Positions 46,659 through 56,511 of a stretch of 64,000 bases of DNA are shown here, piece after piece (the stretch's first letter is position 1; every line of letters begins with the position of its first letter). Source of the stretch: Tropicibacter naphthalenivorans (GTDB taxonomy: Bacteria; Pseudomonadota; Alphaproteobacteria; Rhodobacterales; Rhodobacteraceae); contig NZ_FWXX01000006.1 in NCBI RefSeq assembly GCF_900176475.1, forward strand, positions 186,001-250,000, in the 5' to 3' direction. Under the pieces are notes generated by a model. The model did no database searches, was not told the DNA's origin, and was given only the letters and a program-made list of their open reading frames with translations. Both the position numbers and the translations under genes were made by a program.

Positions 46659-48128
46659 ATGAAAAGCTATCAAATTGTTCGCCCGACCGCGCCAGAGGCG
46701 CAGCAGATCCTCGACGCCTTTCCGCGCGCCGCCGAGCTGGCCCCCGACCTGCAATCGGCCTGCGTCACTGCGTGGTTTTCGGCGCTGTCCGCCTCAAGTT
46801 ACGACCGCATTCAGGACGTGCCCTTTTCGCATGGCTCGACAGATACGCTGGTGGATCATACCAACGATGTGACCGAAGCGGGGCTGGCGTTGCTCCCCGT
46901 GGCCGAGACGCGTTGGAACTGGACGGTGAACCGGCAGCACTTGTTGGCGATGCTGCTGCATGACCTCGACAAACCGCTGCTGATGGATCGCGGCGCAGAG
47001 GGCGACGTGGCCACACCCGTGTCGCTGCGGGCACTGATGGCGCGGCACGCCGCGCTCGACTGGGAGGCGGTGGTCGACGTGATCTATGGCTGCGCCAATC
47101 AGGCGGGCGAAGACAACCGCAGCGTCGCCCGTATGGCGCTGCTGCTTGCGGGGATGCCAGAAACCGTTTCGGGCACAACGATCAACCGCCTGTGCGGCTC
47201 GGGCATGGATGCGGTGCTGGGCGCTTGGCGCAGGTTGGCGTTAGGCGAAGGCGACATCGCCATCGCGGGCGGCGTCGAAAGCATGAGCCGCGCGCCCTTT
47301 GTCATGCCCAAGGCCACCAGCGCTTTTTCGCGCGCCAACAGCGTCGAGGACACCACCATCGGCTGGCGGTTCGTCAACCCGGTGATGCAGCGCCTTTATG
47401 GCACCGACTCGATGCCCGAAACCGCCGAGAACGTGGCCGAGGACTTTGGCATCTCTCGTGCCGATCAGGACGCCTTTGCCCTGCGCTCGCAGCAGCGTGC
47501 GGCGGCGGCGATTGCCTCGGGCGCATTCGCCCAAGAGATCATCCCCGTGGACATCCCGCAGCGCCGCGGCGATCCGATCGTCTTTGATACCGACGAACAC
47601 CCGCGCGCCACGTCGCTGGAGACACTCGGCGCGCTGAGGGCGCCCTTCCGCGAAGGCGGGTCTGTGACGGCGGGCAATGCGTCGGGCGTGAACGATGGCG
47701 CGGCGGCGCTGATCCTGGCAACCGGGGCGGGGATCAAACGTCACGGACTGACGCCGCTGGCCCGCGTTACCGGCGGCGCGACCGCCGGGGTGGCCGCGCG
47801 CATCATGGGGATTGGCCCGGCACCGGCAACGGAAAAGCTGTGTGCGCACCTTGGCCTTGCGCCGACCGATTTCGACGTGATCGAATTGAACGAAGCCTTT
47901 GCCAGCCAAGCGCTGGCCGTGTTGCGCCGCCTTGGCCTGCCCGATGATGCAGAGCACGTGAACCGCAATGGCGGCGCGATTGCGCTGGGGCATCCGCTGG
48001 GCATGTCCGGCGCGCGCATCACCGGCACCGCGGCGCGGCAACTGGCAAAGGGTCAGGGCACACGCGCGCTGGCCACCATGTGTATTGGTGTCGGACAGGG
48101 CATCGCCATCGGTCTCGAAGCCGTCTGA
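46659..48128 (+). CDS. Chimeric ORF: HD-domain N-terminus fused to a truncated PcaF-type thiolase
   Basis: A 489-residue open frame. Residues about 1-118 look like an HD-domain protein (VDHTNDVTEAGLALLP, then HLLAMLLHDLDKPLLMDRGA). From about residue 120 the sequence is a thiolase starting mid-domain: SLRALMARHAALDWEAVVDV, TTINRLCGSGMDAV (nucleophile), GVESMSRAPFV, NEAFASQ, ALGHPLGMSG and CIGVGQGIA. The usual first 30 residues of thiolase (the RTPIGRFGG region) are missing and the HD protein is cut short. Best explained by an in-frame deletion joining two genes. The divergent regulator starts only 27 bases away. Confidence 0.75.
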   Translation: MKSYQIVRPTAPEAQQILDAFPRAAELAPDLQSACVTAWFSALSASSYDRIQDVPFSHGSTDTLVDHTNDVTEAGLALLPVAETRWNWTVNRQHLLAMLLHDLDKPLLMDRGAEGDVATPVSLRALMARHAALDWEAVVDVIYGCANQAGEDNRSVARMALLLAGMPETVSGTTINRLCGSGMDAVLGAWRRLALGEGDIAIAGGVESMSRAPFVMPKATSAFSRANSVEDTTIGWRFVNPVMQRLYGTDSMPETAENVAEDFGISRADQDAFALRSQQRAAAAIASGAFAQEIIPVDIPQRRGDPIVFDTDEHPRATSLETLGALRAPFREGGSVTAGNASGVNDGAAALILATGAGIKRHGLTPLARVTGGATAGVAARIMGIGPAPATEKLCAHLGLAPTDFDVIELNEAFASQALAVLRRLGLPDDAEHVNRNGGAIALGHPLGMSGARITGTAARQLAKGQGTRALATMCIGVGQGIAIGLEAV

Positions 48129-48141
48129 GGGAGGAATTGAC

Positions 48142-48808
48142 ATGAAACTGCATTGGTCCCCGCGCTCACCCTATGTGCGCAAGGTCATGATTTTTCTCAA
48201 AGAAGCCGGAATGGAAGATCGGGTCGAGCTGTCGCGCAACGTGGTCGCGCTGCACATGCCCACGCCGCAGGCGGTGCTGGCGGACAACCCCTTGGGCAAG
48301 ATCCCGACGTTGGTGACGGACGCGGGCAAGCCGCTGTATGACAGCCGCGTGGTCTGTGAATACCTGGATAGCCTCGCGGGAACGGCCTTTTTTTCCGACC
48401 GACCCGGCCGCACGCATGGATCAGCTTTGCTGGCAGGCTCTGGGCGATGGGATGACCGATATCCTGCTGCTGTGGCGCACAGAGCTGGCGCGACCTGCGG
48501 CCGCGTGGGACAAGGTCACAGACGCGTGGCGCGTGAAAATCCGTGCCGCGATGCGCCAGCTGGAACAGGACGCCGCGCAGCTGTCGAAAAGCCCCTTTGG
48601 GATTGGGCAAATCTCGGTGATCTGCGCGCTTGGGCAACTGGATTTCCGCTGGTCCGATTGCGACTGGCGCACCCACTTCCCGCAGCTTGCGGCATTTGAC
48701 GCGCAAATGGCACAGCGCGCCTCTGTCGCCAGCACGGTGCCAGATGATGACCACGCGGGCGACAACGTCGCCGACATCACCGCCGGACATCTGTGGTTCG
48801 AGACCTAA
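48142..48808 (+). pseudogene. Glutathione S-transferase family gene with homopolymer frameshift
   Basis: ATG 48142 (GAGGGAGGA upstream) begins KLHWSPRSPYVRKVMIFLKE, NPLGKIPTLV and YDSRVVCEYLDSLAGTAFF. A run of seven T at 48388-48394 shifts the frame; six T would continue with PTDPAARMDQLCWQALGDGM and end at ITAGHLWFET, TAA 48808. A typical 221-residue GST would result. As written the C-terminal helical domain is lost. Confidence 0.82.
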
Positions 48809-48809
48809 G

Positions 48810-48831
48810 TCCTAAAACCTAGCTTTTAGGA
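48810..48831. promoter_or_regulatory. Perfect inverted repeat upstream of the GntR gene
   Basis: TCCTAAAA (48810-48817) and TTTTAGGA (48824-48831) form a perfect 8-bp dyad with a 6-base spacer, 60 bases before the GntR start. It may be a GntR operator or a weak terminator for the GST gene; no T-run follows. Confidence 0.5.
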
Positions 48832-48890
48832 TTGAAGGCGCGCGTTAACCTCTGCACCCTGATCCTCACGCGAAGATCGGGGTATGGAAC

Positions 48891-49643
48891 ATGTCGCAAA
48901 ACAAAGCTGAGAACGCCACCGTGGCGGCGCTTCAGAAAAGCAACGTCTCGCGCTACATCCAACTGGCCAGCCTGTTTCGCCAGCGCATCGAAAGCGGAGA
49001 GTGGGAGGTCGGCGCAAAAATCCCCACGGTCAAGGAGCTGTCCGAACAATGCGGCGTGGCGACGATGACCATCCGCCAAGCGCTCGCAACGCTTGAAAAA
49101 GAAGGGCTGATTGCACGCTACCGAGCCAAGGGCACCTTTGTGCTGGACCGTCCGAAGCGCGACCTGTGGTGCGAGGTCAAGACCGACTGGACGGGGATGC
49201 TGATCGCGCGCGACAATGCAACGATCGAAATCCTCGAAGATGACCGCAACGTCGCCCTGCCCCGCTACGAAGGGCATATCGGCAATGCCGCGCCCGCCTA
49301 TCGCCACCTGCGCCGCCGTCACACGCGGGACGGGATCACCTTTTTGCTGGCCGACATCTACGTCGATGAACGGATCTGCCCGCAGATCGACGAGGCCGAT
49401 TATGGCAAGGTGACGGCGATGCGGCTGGTGTCGGACATTCCGGGCCAGACGATCAGCGACGCCAACCAGATCGTGACCATCGGCTCGTCTGATCTGTCGA
49501 TTGCCGATCTGCTGAACGTCTCCATCGGAGAGCCGGTGGCCAAGGTCCAGCGGATGGCGGTCAACCAGCATGGCGACATCATCCTGCTGGCCAATGGCGT
49601 CTATCGTGGCGACATGATGAAGATCGAGGTCAAGCTGCGCTAA
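48891..49643 (+). CDS. GntR-family (HutC/UTRA) transcriptional regulator
   Basis: A 250-residue regulator. The N-terminal winged helix has WEVGAKIPTVKELSEQCGVA and IRQALATLEKEGLIARYRAK. The C-terminal UTRA effector domain (about 100-245) includes YRHLRRRHTRDGITFLLADI and VAKVQRMAVNQHGDIILLAN. It is intact and points towards the CoA-catabolic operon, which it probably regulates. Confidence 0.92.
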   Translation: MSQNKAENATVAALQKSNVSRYIQLASLFRQRIESGEWEVGAKIPTVKELSEQCGVATMTIRQALATLEKEGLIARYRAKGTFVLDRPKRDLWCEVKTDWTGMLIARDNATIEILEDDRNVALPRYEGHIGNAAPAYRHLRRRHTRDGITFLLADIYVDERICPQIDEADYGKVTAMRLVSDIPGQTISDANQIVTIGSSDLSIADLLNVSIGEPVAKVQRMAVNQHGDIILLANGVYRGDMMKIEVKLR

Positions 49644-49678
49644 GGGTGCGCCCCGACCAAAGCCAGGGCGCGAATCCT

Positions 49679-50431
49679 TCAGCTTTTGAACACCGGAGCG
49701 CGCTTTTCGCGGAAGGCGGCCATGGCTTCGGCGGTATCCTCCGAGGTGGACAGCGCCTTGGTCTGGGTCTGCTCAAAGCGGTAGCCTTCGTAGATCGACA
49801 CGCATTCGGTCTGCTGGAACGACTTCTTCGCGGCGCGCACCGCCGAGGGGCTGGCCTTGGCGATATCGGCGGCGATGCCACGGGCGGTGTCCAGCAGGTC
49901 TTCGGGCGCGGTGCAGGCCGAGGCCACGTTCATGCGCAGCAATTCCGGGCCATATACGCGGCGCGCGGTCATGACCATCATGCGCGCGTCGCTTTCGCCA
50001 AAGTGGCGGCGCACATGGGCGACGCCGCCCGCAAGACCGACCATGACCTCGGTCATCTGCAGGAACCCCTTTTCCGAAGTCACGATGATGTCAGAGCACA
50101 GCGCGGTCACGCAGCCCGCGCCGATGGCCGCGCCATTGACAGCCGCGATGATCGGCTTTGGGCACTCCAGCAGGCAGTCAAAGCTGGCCCGGACGCGCCG
50201 GTTGTGCGCGGTGTAGACGCCCGGTTCCCGCGTCGGCCGCTCGGACAGGTCTGCGCCCGCGGAAAAGGCTTTGCCCGCACCGGTGATGATGATCGCACGC
50301 ACATCCGTCCGGTCGCCTAGGGCGTCGATCACCTCGACCAGTTCTTCGCGAAAGCGGTTGTTCTGCGCGTTGACGGGTGCGCGGTCGATGGTCACGGTGG
50401 CGATAAAATCGCTTACCTCTAGGGACAGCGT
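49679..50431 (-). CDS. Enoyl-CoA hydratase/isomerase-family protein
   Basis: A crotonase-fold enzyme of about 250 residues. IITGAGKAFSAGADLSERP and AAVNGAAIGAGCVTALCSDI provide the oxyanion hole, with MTEVMVGLAGGVAHVRRHFG after them. The natural start is unclear: the reading frame is open back through a heptamer repeat into the remnant of a flavin reductase, and no ATG or GTG with a ribosome site is seen at TLSLEVSDFIATVTIDRAPV. It may be translated only as a fusion. Last gene of the minus-strand CoA operon. Confidence 0.8.
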   Translation of the reverse strand, partial: TLSLEVSDFIATVTIDRAPVNAQNNRFREELVEVIDALGDRTDVRAIIITGAGKAFSAGADLSERPTREPGVYTAHNRRVRASFDCLLECPKPIIAAVNGAAIGAGCVTALCSDIIVTSEKGFLQMTEVMVGLAGGVAHVRRHFGESDARMMVMTARRVYGPELLRMNVASACTAPEDLLDTARGIAADIAKASPSAVRAAKKSFQQTECVSIYEGYRFEQTQTKALSTSEDTAEAMAAFREKRAPVFKS

Positions 50432-50437
50432 CTGGTG

Positions 50438-50464
50438 GGTCCTTGGTCCTTGGTCCTTGGTCTT
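50438..50464. repeat. Heptanucleotide tandem repeat GGTCCTT
   Basis: Three perfect GGTCCTT units (50438-50458) plus a 6-base variant (GGTCTT). It lies just upstream of the enoyl-CoA hydratase coding region and inside the readthrough frame. Seven is not a multiple of three, so gain or loss of a unit would change frame. Confidence 0.9.
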
Positions 50465-50468
50465 GAAG

Positions 50469-50899
50469 TCAGTCGATCTTGGGCCGCGCCATCTCAAAAG
50501 AGACTGGCGGCATTCGATGGACACGGGGCTTTCGGCGACACGCATCACCGGGATGTTCTCGCAAGCCACGGGCGTCAGCCCTGCGGCGGCGAATTCGTCC
50601 ACCTCTGCCGGGTACGGGGCAGAGCTTTGGTTCATTGCCTCGCGCAGATCATAGGTGGCGATATTGACGCAGAACGCACCGGTCGCCTCGGCATTGGTCA
50701 CGCTGTCCTTTGGGCCATCGGCGGAAAACACCACGAACGGCGGTTTGCCGGAAATGGCGTTAAAGCACGAATAGGGGGCCAGGTTGTTGGTGCCGTACGG
50801 CCCAACCGTTGAAATCCAACCGATCGGGCGCGGCACCACCAACGCCAGCCAAGGGTTATGCGGCAGACCGTGGTCCTGCGTTCGCGGATCATAGAACAT
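50469..50899 (-). pseudogene. Flavin reductase-family gene with internal deletion, reads through into the hydratase
   Basis: Starts at ATG 50899 with HGLPHNPWLALVVPRPIGWI, TNNLAPYSCFNAIS and VAESPVSIECRQS, typical of FMN-binding split-barrel reductases (about 200 residues). After about 133 residues the frame breaks near 50496-50505. In another frame FEMARPKID and TGA (50469-50471) give a plausible natural C-terminus. About 60 residues seem lost. The shifted frame misses this stop and continues into the hydratase gene. Confidence 0.75.
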
Positions 50900-50905
50900 G
50901 GCCGC

Positions 50906-51523
50906 TTAGCCCGCCGCCGGCATTTTGGACAACACGCCATCCTGGATCGGCAAGGACACCTCCATGCCTTGCGGCAAGGGGATGCGGTGCACATTCAACG
51001 TCATGGCAACCATCGAGTAATAGCCGATCACCGCCGTCAGCTCGACCGCACCGACCTCTCCCCAGCGGGCGACGATGGCCGCATAGTCGGCGTCTGCAAC
51101 GTTGCCGGTTTCCACCAGCTGGCGGGCGAACTCATAGATCTCGCGGGCGGCCTCGTCGCCTTTGAAATCCGGCAGTGAACAGGTGCGGATCGCCTCACCG
51201 ATCGCCGGATCAAGCCCCGCCCGGCCCGCGTCGCCAAGGTGGATCGCCCACTCCAGCTCGCTGTTCCAGCGCCGCGCGGTCACAAGGATCGCCAGTTCGT
51301 TCAGATGCGTCGGCAGCGAGGTCTCAAAGCGCAACACCCGCCCCAGACGCTGCCAGCGGTCCGCCAGAACCGGGTTGTGCAGCGCCGCGCGCAGCGGGCC
51401 GACCAGCGTCTTGCGCGGGCCGGAAACGATCTGCTCGTAGACTTCCTTTTGCGCAGGCGTCATGGTCTCGGCCTCGGGAAAGCTGATGCGCCCGGCGCTC
51501 GGCTTGGTGGTTTGGTCCGTCAT
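50906..51523 (-). CDS. Carboxymuconolactone decarboxylase-family (AhpD-like) protein
   Basis: A 205-residue all-helical protein. ATG 51523 has GGAGGC upstream and overlaps the CoA transferase stop (ATGA) once that gene's frameshift is corrected. LPTHLNELAILVTARRWNSE and EWAIHLGDAGRAGLDPAIGE align with the CMD/AhpD family; the CxxC peroxidatic motif is absent, as in many decarboxylase-type members. Context is an acyl-CoA catabolic operon. Confidence 0.85.
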   Translation of the reverse strand: MTDQTTKPSAGRISFPEAETMTPAQKEVYEQIVSGPRKTLVGPLRAALHNPVLADRWQRLGRVLRFETSLPTHLNELAILVTARRWNSELEWAIHLGDAGRAGLDPAIGEAIRTCSLPDFKGDEAAREIYEFARQLVETGNVADADYAAIVARWGEVGAVELTAVIGYYSMVAMTLNVHRIPLPQGMEVSLPIQDGVLSKMPAAG

Positions 51524-52709
51524 TCTGCCGCCTCCAGTCCCAGCGCGGAAAGCACCTCTGCGGTATGTGCCCCAGCAGCGGCGGCGCCTTTTCAAACGAC
51601 AGCGGTGCGTTGCGGAAGTTCAGCGGGCTGACCACTTGTTTCAGCGTCCCGGACAGCGGGTGCGGAATGTCGCGCAGCATCTCGCGGTGCTTGACCTGCG
51701 GCTCTTCGTACACGCGGTCGATGGTGTTGAGCGGCCCCAAAGGCACCCCGGCGGCAGCGAACTTACCGACCCACTCGTCGATGGTGCCAGAGGCCAGCGC
51801 CGCAACCAGGATCTCTTCCAACTCGGGCAGGTTTTCGACCCGCGCGGCGTTGGTGGCGAATTTCGGATCGTCCGCCAAGGCGGGCTGGCCGATCACCTCG
51901 GAGAACTTGCGGAACTGCCCATCGTTGCCCACCGCCAGCACGATGAACCCGTCCGAGACAGGGTAAACGTTCTGCGGCTGGATATTGGGGTGACGGTTGC
52001 CCCGGCGCACGGGAGTGTTCCCCGACACGAGGTAGTTCATCGCCTGATTGGCCAGCATCGCCACCGACACGTCCAGCATGGCGAGGTCGATGTGATCGCC
52101 CTGCCCCGTCTGGGTCCGGTTCGCCAGCGCGCCCAAGACCCCGATCGCGGCATACATGCCGGTCATGATGTCGATGATCGGAACGCCGACCTTTTGCGGC
52201 CCGCCCCCCGGTGCATCATCCGGCCCACCGGTAACGCTCATCAAGCCGCCCATGCCTTGGATCATGAAGTCATAGGCGGCGTCATTGGCCATCGGCCCAC
52301 TCAGGCCAAAGCCGGTGATCGAGCAATAGATCAGGCCGGGGTTTTCCTTTTTCAGGTCCTCATAGCCCAGACCCATGCGATCCAGCGTCCCGGTCTTGAA
52401 GTTCTCCAGCACGATGTCCGACTTGGCCGCCAGCGCGCGCACCGCGGCGCGGCCTTCTTCGGATTTCAGGTCCAGCTCGACCGAGCGTTTACCGCGATTA
52501 ACCGACAGGTAATAGCCTGCTTCGCGGGTCGCATTGCCGTCCTTATCCTTGAGGAACGGCGGCCCCCAACGGCGGGTGTCATCCCCTTCGCCAAGGCGTT
52601 CAACCTTGATGACGTCGGCACCCATGTCGGCCAATATCTGGCCTGCCCAAGGCCCAGCCATGATCCGGCTTGGGTCGAGCACGCGGATATGCGAGAGAGG
52701 TCCAGACAT
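51520..52709 (-). pseudogene. CoA transferase (CaiB/BaiF family, type III), terminal frameshift
   Basis: ATG 52709 follows AAAGGAG and overlaps the hydrolase stop (TGATG). Motifs: SRIMAGPWAGQILADMGADV, VNRGKRSVELDLKSEEGR and DIVLENFKTGTLDRMGLGYE, with the catalytic Asp region in the middle domain. Near the end, a C4 run (plus strand 51570-51573) shifts the frame after APPLLG. One extra base would give AHTAEVLSALGLEAAE and a TGA overlapping the next start. As written, translation continues about 65 residues into unrelated sequence. Only the tail is affected, so activity might survive. Confidence 0.85.
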
Positions 52710-53521
52710 CAAATTGTCTCCTTTTGGGGCGTGGTGGCAGCGAGGAAGTCCGCCAGAGCGGCGTTAAAGGCTTCGGGTGCCTGGTAATTCGGGATGTGGC
52801 CCGCCTGCGGGACGGTGGCAAAGCGCGCATCGGGCGCGGCGGCGAACTGGGCGGGCACGGCAGAGGGCATCGCCCCGTCCAGCGCCCCGGCCAACCCCAG
52901 CAGTGGGCAAGTCAGGGTTTCGACGACGGCGGACAGGTCATAGCTGGCCAGCGCATGGGTTGCGGCGGCAAAGCCCCCGGCCGGGGTCGCGGCGATCATG
53001 GCGCGCAGCTGCGCGGCCTTTGGATCGTGCGTTGCCACACCGGGCAGCCAATTCTTGGCGGTTTGCTCGGCGATCACCTGCATCCCCTGCGCCAGCGCCG
53101 TCTCGCGCCGTTCCGTCCAAAAGGCGACCCGCGCGGGCGCGCTTTTGCAGATGCCATCCACAACCACGAACCGCGCAAAGCGGGCGGGGTCGATGGCATG
53201 GGCCGCAAGCCCACTGGGCACACCCATCGACAGGCCGACAAAGGTGCAGCGTTTGATATCAAGGTGGTCCAGCAGCGCGATGATGTCGGCGCCGTATTGC
53301 TCAAAGCGCATCGGACCGTCCGGCAAGCTGGACCCGCCGTGCCCGCGCTGATCAAAGCGCAGCACCCGGTGCGTCGCGCCAAAGGCGGCAACCTGCGCGT
53401 CCCAGACGCCAAGGTCGGTCATCACCGAGTTGGCAAAGACGATCACTTCGGCATCCTCGGGGCCATCCAGAGCGGCGTTCAGATGCCCGCCGTCGGGCAA
53501 AGTGACTTGGAAAACGGTCAT
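52709..53521 (-). CDS. Alpha/beta hydrolase, 3-oxoadipate enol-lactonase-like
   Basis: A 270-residue hydrolase with nucleophile motif VGLSMGVPSG (GxSxG) near residue 98, HGGSSLP before it, and the catalytic His in QAGHIPNYQAPEAF. The RFDQRGHGGS opening resembles PcaD-type lactonases and CoA-ester hydrolases. GGAGGG precedes ATG 53521, which overlaps the TRAP permease stop (ATGA). Intact. Confidence 0.88.
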   Translation of the reverse strand: MTVFQVTLPDGGHLNAALDGPEDAEVIVFANSVMTDLGVWDAQVAAFGATHRVLRFDQRGHGGSSLPDGPMRFEQYGADIIALLDHLDIKRCTFVGLSMGVPSGLAAHAIDPARFARFVVVDGICKSAPARVAFWTERRETALAQGMQVIAEQTAKNWLPGVATHDPKAAQLRAMIAATPAGGFAAATHALASYDLSAVVETLTCPLLGLAGALDGAMPSAVPAQFAAAPDARFATVPQAGHIPNYQAPEAFNAALADFLAATTPQKETI

Positions 53522-55114
53522 TTCAAACCCTCCCCGGTTTCAAGTTGGCTCGGTTTGGTTTTGCTCAGGACCCCCGCCCCCATGACCAGCGCAAGGATCG
53601 CAAGCCCCGCCATGTCAGAGCGCCATTCCGGCACCAAAAGGCACAGCCCGCCCACCAAGAGGGCCGCCGCTTCCCACCCGACGGCAGGCCGCGCGAGAAA
53701 GTAGATGTAGCGCTCGGAGGCCGCCGACAGCATGAGGATCGACAGGATCGCCGTGGTGGCGGCCATGATCACGTGCAGCGTGTCGCCTTGCAGGATCAGC
53801 GCCGGGTTCAGCACGAAAAGGAACGGCAGCAGGAACAGGATCGCGCCCAGCCGCATCGCGGTGACGCCGGTCTTCATGGCCGGAGCCTTGGCGATGGACG
53901 ATGCAGCCACGGCGGCCATGGCCACGGGCGGCGTGATGTAGGACAGCATCGCCCAGTACAGGATGAACAGGTGGCTCGCCATCATCGAAAAGCCGCCCTG
54001 CACCAGAGCAGGCGCCAAAGATCAGCAGCAGGTACGGGTTGCCGCCCGCGTATTGCAACAACTCCCGGCTAAAGGCATTGCCCACCCCGGTGATCGACAG
54101 CGCGCCCACCACAAGACCCACGCCCGCCAGAACGCCCACGAGCATCCCGGTGGTGCGCCCCGTCTCCATGATCATTTCGACCAGCGGCTCGATCCTGCGG
54201 CCCTTTTCGGCGCGGATCAGCGCCGTCGCCAGCAGCATGAGCGCGCCCCCGGTCGAGGCGCAAGATTCCACCGCCCCCGCATAAGAGGCCGGGTAGCCGC
54301 ATTTCTTCATGGTCGGGATGGTCATCGACCCGGTCGAGATCACGTTGGAAATCACGCTGCCCGACAGCGAGCCGAAAAAGCCCGACGACAGGATAGCCAC
54401 CTTGGCCGGGCCGCCGCGCGCATGGCCCAACAGCGCGCTGGCCAGGTCCATAAAGAACACCCCGCCCCCCGAGGCCGTCAGCGCCACGCCAAAGACGATA
54501 AAACCGATCAACAGGTCCGCAATGACGCGGATCGGAATGCCGATGATGCTTTCGACGCCCAACGAATGGCTCAGGACCGTGTCAGAGAACGACAGCTGCA
54601 CGCCCCAGAGGAACCCCGGCAGGTGGCCGGTATACAGCGGAAAGGTCGCAAAGATCGCGCAGATCACGAACAGCGGCACCCCGGCACAGCGACGCACCGC
54701 TTCGAGCGCCAGAGCCACCAAAAGCCCCGCTTGAACAATGACATAGGTGGGGGCGACAAACTCCCACCCCTTGTAGAGGATGCTTTCGGAGTTGGACGCA
54801 AAGAACATGCAGACGTTAAACGCCAGCGCCGCCAGCCCCCAGTCGTACCAGCGCACGCGGGTCTCATCGGCTTCGCGTGCGGGCGAGCTCAGAAAGGCCA
54901 CCGGCAGGAACAACCCCACCACGATGTAGTAATAGGCCGTCGAGATCGGGCGAAAGCCGCCAAGCTTGAGATTGAAAATCTGGTTCGTGATGATCACGAG
55001 GCCAATCGCAGACAGGGCGAAGACCGTGAACCACGCCAGCCCGGACAGCCGCGTGTCCTGTGCGGCCCAAGGGCGAAATGGCGTAATAGCGTCCGGGAGA
55101 GCATCTTTTTGCAT
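53518..55114 (-). pseudogene. TRAP transporter fused permease (TAXI type), deletions and frameshift
   Basis: Starts near ATG 55114 (MQKDALPDAITPF). The frame gives N-terminal helices, SSGFFGSLSGSVISNVISTG and AGAVESCASTGGALM. There it jumps (about 54236) directly to LLATALIRAEKGRRIEPLVE, where homologues have roughly 100 more residues. After PYLLLIFGA (about 54015) it shifts frame and loses about 25 residues; the other frame continues PALVQGGFSMMASHLFILYW to the end at 53518. Total about 530 codons against the usual 640 or more. The importer is unlikely to work. Confidence 0.82.
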
Positions 55115-55246
55115 GGTCAGGTCCGTAACAGTAGGAAAGCCTGCACCCAGAGCCACCACCAATGCGGCAGGGCCCAGCGGGTCTGCGGGGGCATAAGCGG
55201 ATCGCGCCAAGGCTTGGCCCCAGGCGCGATCACGGTCTTGGATGGA

Positions 55247-56377
55247 TCAGTTCAGGTGCTCGGCGCGCCAGGCTTCCCAATAGGCGGGCCAGTCCGCGCC
55301 CTTGACGCCTTCGCTGTCAGCCTGCGCGGTTGCGGCCTCCCAAGCGGCCTTGACCTCTTCGATATGGGCGATGCGGGCATCGTTCCACTGCTGGTCCTTG
55401 TCGGTCCAGACGCCGATTTCCTTGAGGTACCTGACCGCGCCGTCGTGGAACGGAGCGCCCGCCGGGGTCGTGCCCGCGATCGAGGTGGACCAGTTCGGCA
55501 TCACCACAGAGGCGTCCTTGTACATGTCAAAGGTCTCATCGAGCGCCTTGATCATGTTGTAGACCTCATCCGCGCTGGTCGAGGCCGGCACGGTCAGCTG
55601 CGGGTAGCGGTAGCCCAGCAAGTCCGCCGGGTTGTCGTCGGAAATGCTCACGCCGACCGTCGCCTCGGAATGCGAGAACAGGCTGGCATGGGCGGCAACG
55701 CGGCCCCAGCCTTCGGTGTCTTCCTTGGGCATGGACAGCCACTGCACGCCGCGGCCCCCTTCGGCCTCGCGCAGGAAGGACGAGGTCGGCACGGCGGGCG
55801 CCACGTCGATTTCACCGGCGACAAACGCCTTGGCCATCGCGCCGTAGGACGGGTATTCGACCTTTTCCACGTCGGCGGCGGTCAGACCCGCAAAGGCCAG
55901 CACGGTTTCGGTGTTCAGCGTGGTGGACGCGTTGGCCAGCACGTAGCCGACCTTTTTGCCCGCCAGATCCGCCGGGGACGCGATGCCCGTGTCCTTGCCG
56001 GTCACCAGACCCACCTGCGACGGGCGGCCCAGCACCACGCGCAGGTCCTGCGGCCCCCACTCACGCGCGCCGAATTCGAACATGGCTTCGCCGGCAAAGT
56101 AGTTCTCGTTGCCCATAAAGCCATAGCTTGCGCGCCCGGCCTGAAGCGGCAGCAGGCGCCCGATGGAGGTGCCCGACGGGATGATCCGCACGGTGGTGCC
56201 AAACTTCTTGTCCAGCGCGTCGGCCATGGCGGACGCTTCGACGTAGCCAGCGGTGCCCACGTCATACGACGTCCAGACCTGCGTTCTGGGCAACGAGACG
56301 TCCTGCGCCATCACGGCGGTCGTGGTCATGAATGCGGCAAGCGCGGCGGCCCCGGTGGTGAATGCTCTGCGCAGCAA
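55247..56377 (-). CDS. TAXI-family TRAP transporter solute-binding protein
   Basis: A 376-residue periplasmic binding protein. I choose TTG 56377 because GGGAGGA lies just upstream. The signal peptide (AFTTGAAALAAFMTTTAVMA) is followed by the mature VWTSYDVGTAGYVEASAMAD, PSGTSIGRLLPLQAGRASYG and LAGKKVGYVLANASTTLN. Intact, unlike its permease. Confidence 0.9.
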   Translation of the reverse strand: MLRRAFTTGAAALAAFMTTTAVMAQDVSLPRTQVWTSYDVGTAGYVEASAMADALDKKFGTTVRIIPSGTSIGRLLPLQAGRASYGFMGNENYFAGEAMFEFGAREWGPQDLRVVLGRPSQVGLVTGKDTGIASPADLAGKKVGYVLANASTTLNTETVLAFAGLTAADVEKVEYPSYGAMAKAFVAGEIDVAPAVPTSSFLREAEGGRGVQWLSMPKEDTEGWGRVAAHASLFSHSEATVGVSISDDNPADLLGYRYPQLTVPASTSADEVYNMIKALDETFDMYKDASVVMPNWSTSIAGTTPAGAPFHDGAVRYLKEIGVWTDKDQQWNDARIAHIEEVKAAWEAATAQADSEGVKGADWPAYWEAWRAEHLN

Positions 56378-56511
56378 ATTCAGTCCTCCCTGGCTGAGCG
56401 GTGTCTGCAATCCCGCCCCGTTTCGCGGTGTTCGTTCCGGCGCGTCGACGCTTGAAGTATCCCCGCATACGCATAAAAATCATTGTTATACTCTTTAGTA
56501 CAAAGTGGACT

